Shown: piece by piece, positions 52,937-62,417 of the stretch | How positions within the stretch are numbered: position 1 is the stretch's first letter | Layout of the letters: every line of letters begins with the position of its first letter | Assembly: GCA_016708315.1 (NCBI GenBank) | Contig: JADJGC010000023.1 | Span: 62,001-126,000, forward strand | Origin: a bacterium | Lineage (GTDB): Bacteria > Zixibacteria > MSB-5A5 > CAIYYT01 | Direction: 5' to 3' | DNA length: 64,000 bases | Program-made: the position numbers and the translations under genes | Notes under the pieces: generated by a model | What the model saw: only the letters and a program-made list of their open reading frames with translations | Told to the model about the DNA's origin: nothing | Databases searched by the model: none

Positions 52937-53481
52937 TCTTTCACCTCAATAACCTCGATGTTCTTACCGCCGATGCTCTTGAGAAAATCACCGGTGCGAC
53001 CAGCATCAAACTTCGGGTCGGCTGAATCGATACTGACGAAGAAGCCGTCATCGGAGAAGCGCCGGAAGTTCTTTGACTCAAACAGCGGGTGAAACAATTG
53101 TGGAAGACGGTTGATGACCATCATTCCGAATGTAGCCGTGATTGCCGAGGTCAAGACCGTCACGGCAAATGCTACCGGCACGAAAGCCTGGAAGCTGAAA
53201 AACGGCTTACCTGATATCACCATCGGATAGTCGACAGCCGAAACCCAGTAGATGAAACCGGAAATGCCGAGGAAACCGCATAGTGCTGCCCCGCCTACGA
53301 TAAAACCGATTGGCGAACGTTTGAGTCCCATCGCTTTGTCCATTCCATGAATCGGGAATGGCGAGTGACAGTCGAACTTCTGGAAGCCACCGTCACGGAC
53401 TCGCTCCGCAGCGTGCATCAGATCGGCAGGCGAATCGAATTCGGCAATTACTGCTTTGACATGGTCAGCTGCTACTGTCAT
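52933..53481 (-). CDS. actD: Alternative complex III subunit ActD (DUF3341)
   Basis: A 182-aa protein of the DUF3341 family: a cytoplasmic ferredoxin-like half (IAEFDSPADLMHAAERVRD, YDCHSPFPIHGMDKAMGL-type motif FDCHSPFPIHGMD) and two membrane helices near 60-80 and 95-118. ActD is a small anchor subunit of ACIII. Overlaps actC and actE by 4 nt on each side. Confidence 0.93.
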   Translation of the reverse strand: MTVAADHVKAVIAEFDSPADLMHAAERVRDGGFQKFDCHSPFPIHGMDKAMGLKRSPIGFIVGGAALCGFLGISGFIYWVSAVDYPMVISGKPFFSFQAFVPVAFAVTVLTSAITATFGMMVINRLPQLFHPLFESKNFRRFSDDGFFVSIDSADPKFDAGRTGDFLKSIGGKNIEVIEVKE

Positions 53482-54926
53482 AACCCGGCTCCTCCCATTG
53501 TCGGTCCCGGCTCGATTCCAGGATTGGGATGGTGTTTCCCTGATTTTGCGGCTCCGTGGTCACCCGTAGGATGGTAGTGTGGGTCTGCCTGCGGCAGTAC
53601 ACCCTTAACTTCTGCCATCGAGATCATTGGCAGGAATCGCAAGAACAGAAGGAACAGAGTGAAGAACAGACCGAATGAACCAACCATCGTCATGCCATCC
53701 CAAATCGTCGGCCAATACCAACCCCACGACGACGGCAGAAAGTCTCGTGTCAACGTCAACAAAATCACAAATCGTTCAAACCACATACCAACGTTGATGA
53801 GGATCGAAACTACAAACATGACTGCAAGATTAGTGCGCAACTTCTTAGACCAGAACAATTGCGGCACAACTACGTTGCACGTGATCATCGTCCAGTATGC
53901 CCACCAGTACGGTCCGAAGGCGCGATTGATAAATGCGAATTGTTCATATGGATTGCCGGAATACCATGCAACGAAGAACTCGCAACCGTATGAGTACCCG
54001 ACCATCATGCCGGTTACCAACATGATCTTATTCATCTTCTCGAGATGATTCATGGTAATGTAGTTTTCCAGCTTATAAATCTTGCGGGCAATCAGCGCGA
54101 GCGTCATTACCATTGCAAAACCGGAGAAAATTGCGCCTGCAACAAAGTATGGCGGGAAGATCGTCGTGTGCCAGCCTGGAAGGACTGAAGTCGCAAAGTC
54201 TGTCGATACGATCGAGTGTACTGACAATACCAACGGAGTCGAAATGCCAGCAAGAATCAAATAGGCAAGCTCATAGTGCTTCCATTGAGTATTACCGCCG
54301 TGCCAGCCTAATGCAAATATACCGTAAGCGATCTTGCGAATCTTTGTTGTCGCTCGATCACGGAGCGTTGCCAAGTCGGGAATCAATCCCACGTACCAAA
54401 ATAAGAGCGAACATGTGAAATAAGTACCTACTGCAAACATGTCCCACAACAATGGGCTGCGGAAGTTGGGCCACATTGACATCTGATTCGGAAGCGGCAT
54501 TACCCAGTAAAGCAGCCAGGCGCGACCAACGTGAATCGATGGAAATAAGAGCGCACATATTACCGCAAAAATAGTCATCGCTTCCGCAAAGCGGTTGATC
54601 GACGTCCGCCATTTCTGCCGGAAAAGGAAAAGAATTGCCGAGATAAGAGTACCTGCGTGGCCGATACCAACCCAAAACACGAAATTGACAATATCAAATG
54701 CCCACGAAACAGGCTGATTGTTACCCCAAATACCAATACCTTCGAATAGCAAATACCCGACAGCTCCGAGCAACATCATCAAAATGGAAGCAGATAAGCC
54801 AAAAAGCAGTATCCAGCCCATTTTGGTCTTGTCCTCGACGATCTGACTGATATGCTGGGTCACCGAAGAAAAATTCGGATTGCCCTGAATCAGGATTTCG
54901 GGATGATGTTCGACCTTGGTACTCAA
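53478..54926 (-). CDS. actC: Alternative complex III subunit ActC (NrfD/PsrC-like)
   Basis: A 482-aa ten-helix integral membrane subunit. The quinol-site segment WVGIGHAGTLISAILFLF, SIHVGRAWLLYW, FAVGTYFTCSLLFWYVG and HSIVSTDFATSVLPGWHTT are diagnostic of ActC. It binds quinol on the periplasmic face of ACIII and docks ActB. Long soluble C-terminus with Gly/Pro/His-rich tail (DPHYHPTGDHG). Start lies 24 nt after actB. Confidence 0.95.
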   Translation of the reverse strand: MSTKVEHHPEILIQGNPNFSSVTQHISQIVEDKTKMGWILLFGLSASILMMLLGAVGYLLFEGIGIWGNNQPVSWAFDIVNFVFWVGIGHAGTLISAILFLFRQKWRTSINRFAEAMTIFAVICALLFPSIHVGRAWLLYWVMPLPNQMSMWPNFRSPLLWDMFAVGTYFTCSLLFWYVGLIPDLATLRDRATTKIRKIAYGIFALGWHGGNTQWKHYELAYLILAGISTPLVLSVHSIVSTDFATSVLPGWHTTIFPPYFVAGAIFSGFAMVMTLALIARKIYKLENYITMNHLEKMNKIMLVTGMMVGYSYGCEFFVAWYSGNPYEQFAFINRAFGPYWWAYWTMITCNVVVPQLFWSKKLRTNLAVMFVVSILINVGMWFERFVILLTLTRDFLPSSWGWYWPTIWDGMTMVGSFGLFFTLFLLFLRFLPMISMAEVKGVLPQADPHYHPTGDHGAAKSGKHHPNPGIEPGPTMGGAGL

Positions 54927-54950
54927 ATCAGAATTTCCTTATCGATCCTA

Positions 54951-55879
54951 TTATCCGTGATGCTCAACCGGGGCGCTTGTCACAAGATCCGGATGCGGAT
55001 TGCGAATTCGAGCCAAATAGGTTAAGCGAGGCTTCACGTTTAACTCCGCCAGCATCGCGTAGTTGCGATTCTGGGATTTCATCTTATTTACCCTACTATT
55101 TGCGTCATTGATATTTCCAAAAGTCAAAGCTGAGGTGGGGCATGCCTGCTGACACGCCGTGGTAATATCGCCATCGCGAATGTCGCGATTCTCGAGCTTC
55201 GACTTGATTCGTGCTTCGCTGATGCGCTGGACGCAGAACGTACATTTTTCCATCACGCCTCGGAAGCGAACCGTTACATCCGGATTCATCGCCATCTTGA
55301 CGATTTCCGGAGTATCTTTCGTAAAGTTGAAGTAGTTGAAACGGCGAACCTTATAGGGACAGTTGTTTGAACAGTATCTCGTCCCGATGCAACGGTTGTA
55401 AACCATAACATTGAGACCTTCTTTATCATGAACTGTCGCAGCAACTGGGCAAACCTGCTCGCACGGGGCATTTTCGCAATGCTGACACATGACGGGCTGA
55501 TGCACCATTTCGGCGTCTTCAACTGAGCCCGAGAAATACCGATCAACGCGAATCCAATGCATTTCGCGACCTTTGGAAACCTGCTGTTTACCAACGATCG
55601 GAATGTTATTCTCACTTTGGCATGCCAAGGTACAAGCGCCACAACCGGTGCAACTATTGAGGTCTACTGCCATTCCCCACTGGTAGCCTTCCTTGTAACT
55701 ATGCTCTTCCCAAAGCGATTCCAACGGCGGATGCTCGACCATTTCCTGAGCAAACTTCGGTTCTTTGCGATATTCTTCAAGAGTCGCTTCACGCACCAAC
55801 GGACGGCCTTCCATCGACCAGTGATCCTGTGCACAGGAAATAAAATACTCGCGATTTAACTTGGTGATTGAAGCGCCCC
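54951..55879 (-). CDS. actB: Alternative complex III subunit ActB, Fe-S part (frameshifted gene)
   Basis: The C-terminal third of ActB: HWSMEGRPLVREATLEEYR links into four cysteine clusters for one 3Fe-4S and three 4Fe-4S centres (CTGCGACTLACQSENN, CQHCENAPCEQVCPVAAT, CIGTRYCSNNCPYK, CTFCVQRI with CQQACPTSAL). These carry electrons from the quinol site to the hemes. The frame is open upstream to 55979, but only sequence after 55879 (in reading direction) continues the family. One G too many in the run 55876-55879 separates it from the first part; together they would be 992 aa, the normal size. Confidence 0.9.
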
Positions 55880-57930
55880 GGAGCGATGTCCGGCGTATCG
55901 GATGGACGAATCGGATAAAGGTCAAAGCCGACCTTGTCGCCGACGCGACCGGAGCTTGTCCGACCATATCCCAATTCAACAGTCACTGAGTTGTCGGCGT
56001 GACCTGGAACATGCCATACGGGCAGCTCAATCGAACGGCCACCGACTGTTAACTGCACTAAGTCGCCGCTCTTGAGGCCAAGCTGCTTTGCAGTGGCGAT
56101 GCTTATCATCGCAACATTATCCCAAGTGATCTTAGTAATCGGGTGCGGCATCTCCATCAACCAGCCATTGTTGGCAAATCGGCCATCATGAACTTGAGGA
56201 GAGACAGCAAATACAACTTCAAGCCCGGAATCTGCGGCAGACAATTCGCTCATTGCCGCAGAGATACGACCCACATCGACTGATGCCGTTACTGGGGTCA
56301 ACGCCGAATTCTCGAGTAATCCGTCGTGCAGGACTTTGCGCCACGACTTCTCAAAAGCACCAGGCAAAATCGATTCCCACGTCTTGCGAACGATATCGTA
56401 ACCACGGAGGTCCTCTCCTGACACGACCAAACTTAACATCTCGATACCACTATGTCCGCCAAAGAGCGGCTCAATCATCGGCTGAATGATTGATGCGGTA
56501 CCATCAGAGGAGCGTGCATCACCCCATGCCTCGAGATAGTGGGTCATCGGCACATGCCACTTCACTGCATGGGAGGTCTCATCGCGATATGCAGAAAGAT
56601 GAATCGTATTTTCTATCTTCGAAATAGCTGCGTCAAAACTGAGATCGGCTGGGGCATTCATAAGCGGATTGCCGCCGAGTACTACTAATGTCTTCAACTG
56701 CCCTGCTGATGCTTTTGAAAGCAACGCAATTAGCTCACTGCGACTAGGTTGCGCAACATCGGCAGGTTCTACATAAGATACGCTAGTGCCAACATTGCCA
56801 AGCGATTCGTTGATGGCCGCCACCAAGGCGTGAACTGCCGGCGCCTGCCGGTAGCCGGCACAGACAAGTGACTTGCCACGTGCCTTGAGAAGGTCCGATG
56901 CAACCACTTTCAGCCACTTGGCGTCAAATCCGCCGCCACTCGAAGTACTAATGGCCAGAGAGAGACCTTGATTCCGGAGTTCGTTGGCCAAGGCCATTGC
57001 AAACGCTGGAATCTGCGAGGAAGGAATGCGCAGTCGGTGATCGGCAGAGGAGCCGGTCAGACTAAATGTGCTCTCTACTACATAGAGGCGATTCATTGAG
57101 TCATTTTCGGTCGTAAGTCGTCGACCGCTGCCGAATCCGCGCGAAGCAGAGACGTTATCAAGTTCAGTTTTGAGGAAGTCGCAATCCAATGAAAGGACGA
57201 CTTCGGCATTTTCAAATGAGTAAACAGGTTGAAGCGAGGCACCGTATGCGATTCTCATTCCAGAAGTGACATTTTCATTACTGACAGCGTCATAAGTCGC
57301 CCAAACCGCAAGCGGGAACTTCGCCTTGAATTCTCTCATCAATCGCGCCATAGTTGGCGAATTGAATGATTCACTCAGTATCGCAAGACCCGCACCTTGA
57401 CTAGCAGAATACTGATCAAATTGTGTGCGCCAGAATGATACAAAGTCAGCCCAAGTGCGCTCGGCGTTCTTCTCCATTATCCGCTGTGAACGATCAGGAT
57501 CGTACAGACCGAGAAGCGAAGCTTGCATAAATGTATTTGAGGCGCCGCGAGTTGACGGGTGAAGTTCATTGCCTTCTATTTTGGTGGGGCGTCCCTCGTG
57601 ATTTTCGACGAGAATTCCATATGCAGTCGTGCCAAGCGGCATTGTCGTAGCATAGTGCTGTGGAATACCGGGAATGACATTTTCCGGCGCGGTAACATAG
57701 GGCAGGATCTTTTCAACCGGCTTGCGGCATCCAGCTACTCCTGCCAGAGCAATCGAAGCGCCCATCAGACTCAAAAACGTCCGTCGATTAACAGAATCGC
57801 GCATTTCGGAGGCGCCTTCAGGGAATTCTCGGTGCAGGAATTCCTTGAATTCAGGCGTATCAGCCAGTTGATCCAGGCTGCGCCAGTAGTCTTTGCCGGT
57901 AAGCTTGCCGTTCAATTTATTGTCGCTCAT
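55789..57930 (-). CDS. actB: Alternative complex III subunit ActB, molybdopterin-oxidoreductase-like part (frameshifted gene)
   Basis: The first two thirds of ActB: a Tat signal (VNRRTFLSLMGASIALAG, about residues 47-64), followed by a molybdopterin oxidoreductase-like domain that in ACIII has lost its cofactor (PTKIEGNELHPSTRGASNTF, VVLGGNPLMNAPADL, VELGYGRTSSGRVGDKVG). It matches ActB until SDTPDIAPG at about 55880; the last 30 residues of the frame are out of phase. Overlap of real family sequence on both sides of a GGGG run shows a single-base frameshift. It overlaps actA by 4 nt. Confidence 0.92.
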   Translation of the reverse strand: MSDNKLNGKLTGKDYWRSLDQLADTPEFKEFLHREFPEGASEMRDSVNRRTFLSLMGASIALAGVAGCRKPVEKILPYVTAPENVIPGIPQHYATTMPLGTTAYGILVENHEGRPTKIEGNELHPSTRGASNTFMQASLLGLYDPDRSQRIMEKNAERTWADFVSFWRTQFDQYSASQGAGLAILSESFNSPTMARLMREFKAKFPLAVWATYDAVSNENVTSGMRIAYGASLQPVYSFENAEVVLSLDCDFLKTELDNVSASRGFGSGRRLTTENDSMNRLYVVESTFSLTGSSADHRLRIPSSQIPAFAMALANELRNQGLSLAISTSSGGGFDAKWLKVVASDLLKARGKSLVCAGYRQAPAVHALVAAINESLGNVGTSVSYVEPADVAQPSRSELIALLSKASAGQLKTLVVLGGNPLMNAPADLSFDAAISKIENTIHLSAYRDETSHAVKWHVPMTHYLEAWGDARSSDGTASIIQPMIEPLFGGHSGIEMLSLVVSGEDLRGYDIVRKTWESILPGAFEKSWRKVLHDGLLENSALTPVTASVDVGRISAAMSELSAADSGLEVVFAVSPQVHDGRFANNGWLMEMPHPITKITWDNVAMISIATAKQLGLKSGDLVQLTVGGRSIELPVWHVPGHADNSVTVELGYGRTSSGRVGDKVGFDLYPIRPSDTPDIAPGRFNHQVKSRVFYFLCTGSLVDGRPSVGA

Positions 57931-58574
57931 CTATGACAACCCGAGCAATCCTGTGTAGGATTCAGTTTCTTCTCTTCCTTGACCCGCTCAGCAAACGCTT
58001 CTTGGTCCGCCGGCGGCGCGTAGTTCATATTGGTAATTTGGTCCACGGGCCGTAAATGCGGATCGGGATTTCGGTGGCAGTCGAGACACCAAGACATACT
58101 CAAAGGTTGCATCTGCTGAACCTTCTCCATTTCGGCAATATTGCCGTGACAACTAATACAACCAATTCCCGCATTTAAGTGGAGCGAGTGATTGAAATAA
58201 GCATACTGCGGTAACAAGTGGACATTCACCCATTCAATCGGCTTGCCCGTCGCCCAGCTTTCACGAACTGCGAGCAACTTTTCGCTTTGCGGCAGAACAA
58301 GTGTATGACAATTCATACAAGTCTGAGTAGCAGGCACATTAGCAACTGCCGACCTCTCGATGTTGCTGTGGCAGTAGCGACAGTCCATGCCCAAATCGCC
58401 GGCATGAAGTTTGTGGCTAAATGGCACTGGTTGTGTCGGACGATAACCAACATCGGTGTACTTGGGTGAACCATAGTACCAGAGAAATCCGACTCCACCT
58501 ACTACTAACAAGATCGTAGCCGCCAAGAGTGCTGCCGGTAACTTGTTTGTCCACTGTGGAAATATCTGCGACAA
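57927..58574 (-). CDS. actA: Alternative complex III subunit ActA (pentaheme cytochrome c)
   Basis: A 215-aa membrane-anchored multiheme cytochrome with five CxxCH motifs: CRYCH, CMNCH, CISCH, CLDCH and CSGCH. One N-terminal helix (about 13-32) anchors it in the inner membrane with the hemes in the periplasm. ActA accepts electrons from ActB and passes them to ActE or the caa3 oxidase. First gene after the strong promoter at 58686-58714. Confidence 0.96.
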   Translation of the reverse strand: MSQIFPQWTNKLPAALLAATILLVVGGVGFLWYYGSPKYTDVGYRPTQPVPFSHKLHAGDLGMDCRYCHSNIERSAVANVPATQTCMNCHTLVLPQSEKLLAVRESWATGKPIEWVNVHLLPQYAYFNHSLHLNAGIGCISCHGNIAEMEKVQQMQPLSMSWCLDCHRNPDPHLRPVDQITNMNYAPPADQEAFAERVKEEKKLNPTQDCSGCHR

Positions 58575-58685
58575 AAAGAATCCTTAATTAGTTACTTTTT
58601 TCACAAAGCTCACTGTAGCCCTAGCCACGCCTAACATCGGTATTGTTACGTGACTTTCTCTACGTTCCATGGCGTGTTGGCGGGG

Positions 58686-58714
58686 ATGATAAAAAAATCA
58701 CCCAATGGTGTCAA
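58686..58714 (-). promoter_or_regulatory. Strong sigma-70-type promoter of the ACIII-caa3 operon
   Basis: Minus-strand TTGACA (58714-58709), 17-bp spacer, TATCAT (58691-58686). Start near 58680, giving a leader of about 105 nt to actA. This is the best sigma-70 match in the window. Confidence 0.8.
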
Positions 58715-58853
58715 GAAGTTTTAGGCACAAACCCTAAACATTGAAAACCAAGAGACTCTTCTCTTTCGCGTCCCCGAATCGTCACTCCACAATTTCAAAG
58801 TTCGAACTGACAAAAAGCAGTTCGCTCACAAGGAACTTACTCGAGTTCATTAC

Positions 58854-59789
58854 TCAAGCAACAAAATTATCTATCATCAAAGCCGCACAAATTGCAAATA
58901 AGTAGATGATCGAGAAACCGAACAGCCTCTTGACGTCACTAATCTCACAAGACTTCCGCGCACGCCATGCGCGAAGTATAAAGACGCCACCAAGCAAGCC
59001 TGCCGCGACAGCGTAGAGCCAGCCCGCACCTGCCGCAATTGGCAGGAAACTCACAGCGACTAAGGCTACTGAATAGGCGAGAATCTGATTGTGTGTTGCG
59101 CGATCACCCTTCAGGACAGGAAGCATCGGATATCCGACCTCTCGATAATCATCTTTGCAGAAAAGCGCCAAAGCCCAGAAATGTGGCGGTGTCCAGAGAA
59201 AGACGATTAAGAAAATTGACCATGGCATCAAAGCCATGTCCCCTGTCGCTGCGGTCCATGCGCCCACGGGCGCCATTGCACCCGCTGCCCCACCAATGAC
59301 AATGTTTTGATAGGTATTCGGCTTAAGATAAAGGGTATAAAACAAGCTGTAAAAGAGAATCGTTCCAAGGGAAAGCAATGCCGTCAAAGCATTGAAGAAG
59401 TACCAAAATGTAGCTACTCCGACTAAGCCAATACTCACAGAGAAAATCAAAGCACTGACAGGGCTGATTATTCCTTGAGGTAACGGGCGACGCTTGGCCG
59501 TCCGCTTCATCCGAGCATCAACTTCCCGCTCAAAATACTGGTTGAGTGCATTTGCGCAGCCACCGGTTAGGTAAAGTCCCAGCATCACCAGTAGAAAGTC
59601 GAATGGCTGCGAAAGAAAACTACCCTCTATCACCAGAGCCGTTGCACCGGTAATTAGCACCAACAACATAATAGTCGGCTTGGTTAACTGAATGTATGCG
59701 CGGACAACCAAAGTCAAGCTACCGCGATTATCGGCGACCGTCAATATGGGTTGATTTACTCTGCTCTTTGCGATTGACGATTCAGACAA
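58854..59789 (-). CDS. cyoE: Protoheme IX farnesyltransferase (heme O synthase)
   Basis: A 311-aa UbiA-superfamily prenyltransferase with nine helices. It has the first Asp-rich motif NQYFEREVDARMKRTAKRRP and the second YREVGYPMLPV region (KDDYREVG). It joins farnesyl to heme B, making heme O, which CtaA turns into heme A for the caa3 oxidase encoded downstream. It lies 279 nt upstream of actA, on its own transcript or read through to the ACIII promoter. Confidence 0.95.
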   Translation of the reverse strand: MSESSIAKSRVNQPILTVADNRGSLTLVVRAYIQLTKPTIMLLVLITGATALVIEGSFLSQPFDFLLVMLGLYLTGGCANALNQYFEREVDARMKRTAKRRPLPQGIISPVSALIFSVSIGLVGVATFWYFFNALTALLSLGTILFYSLFYTLYLKPNTYQNIVIGGAAGAMAPVGAWTAATGDMALMPWSIFLIVFLWTPPHFWALALFCKDDYREVGYPMLPVLKGDRATHNQILAYSVALVAVSFLPIAAGAGWLYAVAAGLLGGVFILRAWRARKSCEISDVKRLFGFSIIYLFAICAALMIDNFVA

Positions 59790-60016
59790 ATCTTAGTTGC
59801 TCCACTCCGAAGGTTAAATATAGTTTACGTCTGACGAAACTTCATACTATACGAAGCCCTCTGCGAATTCAAGCAATAATATTTGCAATGTGGTCATTAT
59901 GGACAAAATTTGTCACGTAAGAAATCATTGGCGCAGCTTTGAGATTCAGATTGTAAAATCTCGAAGCGACTATTTTATTGGGTCGCAAATTCCACTCTGA
60001 CAGAAGGAGAATTGGG

Positions 60017-60625
60017 ATGTATTCAAAGAGATTTCCATTCGTTGCCTTGTGCCTACTTTGTTTGTGCCTGACGCAGGCGGCACTCGCTGATATCGGCATC
60101 CGTGGCGGTGTCATGTATCCGCGTGGGGATTATAAGGATTTTGCCAAGTCAGGTTGGCGCGCCGAGATCACGGCAGATGTAAATATGTTCAGTATGCCTT
60201 TCCTTTCTACAGTCATCGCTTTTAACGTTGCTGATTTTGGCAAGAAGGAATCCTCGTGGCAACCCGAGGATGTTACCGTAACTCAAGAATCGAAGACAGC
60301 CATAACCGGCGGAGGCGTTGGTCTGCGGTTTGAACCGCCTTCAATGGCTATCCGGCCGTTTGGCGAAGCTTTGGTCAGGCTGGCTTCGATCGAGCAAGAC
60401 TATGAGAGTGGACTCGGCGGATCTGAACTGAAGTCACGCACGAAAATTGGCTATCAGGTAAATGCTGGGCTAAAATTCACCCTTGCACCAAAGGTGGGGC
60501 TTGAAGCCGGCGCCACTTGGCTGACTTTCCCCAATTGTAAAATGACGGACAAACAACAAGAAGTCGAGATCGACATTCAAGCTTTCGGCATTTTCGCCGG
60601 ATTGACCTTAGGAATTGGACTATGA
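60017..60625 (+). CDS. Outer-membrane beta-barrel protein (putative)
   Basis: A 202-aa protein with a signal peptide (FVALCLLCLCLTQAALA) and a barrel-like body: IGIRGGVMYPRGDYKDFAKS at the N-terminus, amphipathic strands, and a C-terminal IFAGLTLGIGL. I chose the ATG at 60017 because AAGGAG (60004-60009) lies 7 nt upstream; the frame is open back to 59978. It resembles OmpA-type small barrels of the FCB group. The stop overlaps the start of the next lipoprotein gene, implying a co-expressed pair. Confidence 0.75.
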   Translation: MYSKRFPFVALCLLCLCLTQAALADIGIRGGVMYPRGDYKDFAKSGWRAEITADVNMFSMPFLSTVIAFNVADFGKKESSWQPEDVTVTQESKTAITGGGVGLRFEPPSMAIRPFGEALVRLASIEQDYESGLGGSELKSRTKIGYQVNAGLKFTLAPKVGLEAGATWLTFPNCKMTDKQQEVEIDIQAFGIFAGLTLGIGL

Positions 60626-61710
60626 TGCTCTTGCCAACGAGACAGTTTCAGAAATCGCTCTTTGCCGCACTGATGATAGCTTGCACTCTGATGATTTCCT
60701 GCGGGAAGAAGGAGGAGACTCCTCAACCAGTACAACAAGTTCCACCGAGTTCAGGAAAGACAACAACAAGCGTTATCTCGGGCGACACAAATTCGACGCG
60801 GGTAGATGTAATGCCGCCAAGGTCGGACAGCTACTATGTTCTGGACTCCCGTACCAATACTATTTTCGGAATCGACCTCAACAGCAACAAAGTCTTCAGA
60901 CGACTATTGCGAACGAACGAAGTAGTCGCAATTCAATACGACGCAGAGCGAGATTGGGTCTTCGAGGCCATCGGTGAGCCCAATTCGGGAATAGACGTTT
61001 ACGACGCTGCCAATGAAAGCTACGTACAAAAGTATCGGTTCCCCGGAGCCCCATCAGGGCTTCTTTATCACCCGATTCAACGCAAGCTCTATGTCGTCTC
61101 GCAAGACTCCACGAATTTCCGGCGATTTGATCCCGACTCGATGAAATTCACTCTGACGATCCCGCTTCACTTGCAGGAGCGTGCGCCAATCGGCCCGACA
61201 TCAATTAGTCCCGGACCGCTAGGAAAACTGATTACGACCAATTCTGCGCATCCTTCAGTCACACAAGTGTTCACTGAACATAACTTCATGCACCAGACTG
61301 TGGTAATTCATAACGCCCGCAAGATTGACAATGCGGTGTTTTCGTTTGATGGCAATTCATCCTTTAGCTGTGACACTCAACAGGGTGCAATGTTCCGGGT
61401 TGAATTTGGAACCGGAAAGGTAATGGCGGAGAAGTACAAACTGAATGCGCCGAGACTTGTTCAGATTGAGGTATTGACCAACACGGTAGTATATGTTGAA
61501 GGCAAGACCGACGTCGTGATGATTAACCCTGATACATTTAGAGAAACTGGGCGAGTCAATCCCTCCGAGCATGGCGACAACATCATTAGTCTCTTGATTC
61601 CACCACGAGCCAACTACGCCGAACTCCTGCTCGACTACAAGGGAGTTACACGCTGGATGCGATTTGATCTCCAAAACTGGCAGCCAACTCGCCTTGTTGA
61701 GCTGCTTTAG
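60622..61710 (+). CDS. Lipoprotein with beta-propeller-like body, function unknown
   Basis: A 362-aa lipoprotein: signal with lipobox MISC near residue 27, then a Pro/Gln/Thr-rich linker and a body with repeated units (YYVLDSRTNTIFGIDLNSNK, IDVYDAANESYVQKYRFPG, KLYVVSQDSTNFRRFDPDS) suggestive of a YVTN-type beta-propeller. The gene begins within the last codons of the barrel gene (overlap 60622-60625). The pair is probably an envelope complex. No catalytic motif. Confidence 0.72.
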   Translation: MMLLPTRQFQKSLFAALMIACTLMISCGKKEETPQPVQQVPPSSGKTTTSVISGDTNSTRVDVMPPRSDSYYVLDSRTNTIFGIDLNSNKVFRRLLRTNEVVAIQYDAERDWVFEAIGEPNSGIDVYDAANESYVQKYRFPGAPSGLLYHPIQRKLYVVSQDSTNFRRFDPDSMKFTLTIPLHLQERAPIGPTSISPGPLGKLITTNSAHPSVTQVFTEHNFMHQTVVIHNARKIDNAVFSFDGNSSFSCDTQQGAMFRVEFGTGKVMAEKYKLNAPRLVQIEVLTNTVVYVEGKTDVVMINPDTFRETGRVNPSEHGDNIISLLIPPRANYAELLLDYKGVTRWMRFDLQNWQPTRLVELL

Positions 61711-61772
61711 GATTGTTGTGATTAGTTGGATTTTGTGTTGACCGTTAACATGAACTTAGATTTATTCGCCCC

Positions 61773-62336
61773 ATGATCAAATTAGTCGCCGGACTCGGCA
61801 ACCCGGGCAAAGGTTATGTTTTGACCCGACATAACCTCGGATTTCTGTTGTTAGATCGGTTCGCTGAGAAACGAAAGGGCAAATTCACTGAACAGAAGGC
61901 GGACTACCATTTGGCAACACTTCGTATTGCCAGCGCTCACGTTCGAGTCATTAAGCCGATGACATTCATGAATTTATCCGGCAAGGCGGTGAAAGCCGTA
62001 ATGACCGCTTATGACGTACTGCCATCAGAAATTCTCATCATCAGCGACGACTTTGCGTTGCCGTTTGGAAAGATGCGCTTACGGCTCGCCGGATCTGACG
62101 GTGGCCACAATGGGCTCTCTTCCGTCGTCGAACATCTTGGTACAGAGGACTTTCCTCGTTTGAGACTGGGAATCGGCCCGATTCCTGAGTTTAAACCCGC
62201 AGAAGACTTCGTATTGGAACAGTTTTCCAAAGAAGAGCTTGACCAGCTCGACAATTTCCTTAAATTGGGCACCGATTGTTTGGAGTCAGTCTTCTATGAT
62301 GGTCTGACTCTGGCAATGAGTAAATATAATAAATAA
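61773..62336 (+). CDS. pth: Peptidyl-tRNA hydrolase
   Basis: A 187-aa enzyme that releases peptides from peptidyl-tRNA dropped by ribosomes. Conserved motifs: GLGNPGKGYVLTRHNLGFLL with the catalytic His (about residue 21), PMTFMNLSGKAV, and SDDFALPFGKMRLRLAGSDGGHNGL with Asp and His near 92-112. Full length for the family. It precedes rpsF, a common gene order. Confidence 0.97.
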   Translation: MIKLVAGLGNPGKGYVLTRHNLGFLLLDRFAEKRKGKFTEQKADYHLATLRIASAHVRVIKPMTFMNLSGKAVKAVMTAYDVLPSEILIISDDFALPFGKMRLRLAGSDGGHNGLSSVVEHLGTEDFPRLRLGIGPIPEFKPAEDFVLEQFSKEELDQLDNFLKLGTDCLESVFYDGLTLAMSKYNK

Positions 62337-62349
62337 TCTACTCTACCCT

Positions 62350-62372
62350 GTCCTCAGGCTCGGTCTGAGGAC
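62350..62372 (+). terminator. Stem-loop between pth and rpsF
   Basis: GTCCTCAG / CTGAGGAC, 8-bp perfect stem, 7-nt loop. No U-run directly after. It could be a pth terminator or part of the rpsF leader, where S6:S18 is known to bind RNA in many bacteria. Confidence 0.55.
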
Positions 62373-62417
62373 CTATGGTTTTGGTTTCACAAACGTAGTC
62401 CGGAGGGAGGTCCAATC

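Noticed and set aside
55789..55979. Two overlapping genes or programmed frameshift for ActB
   Set aside because: Family sequence stops and resumes exactly at a GGGG run with no slippery heptamer or stem-loop recognised. A single indel explains it more simply.
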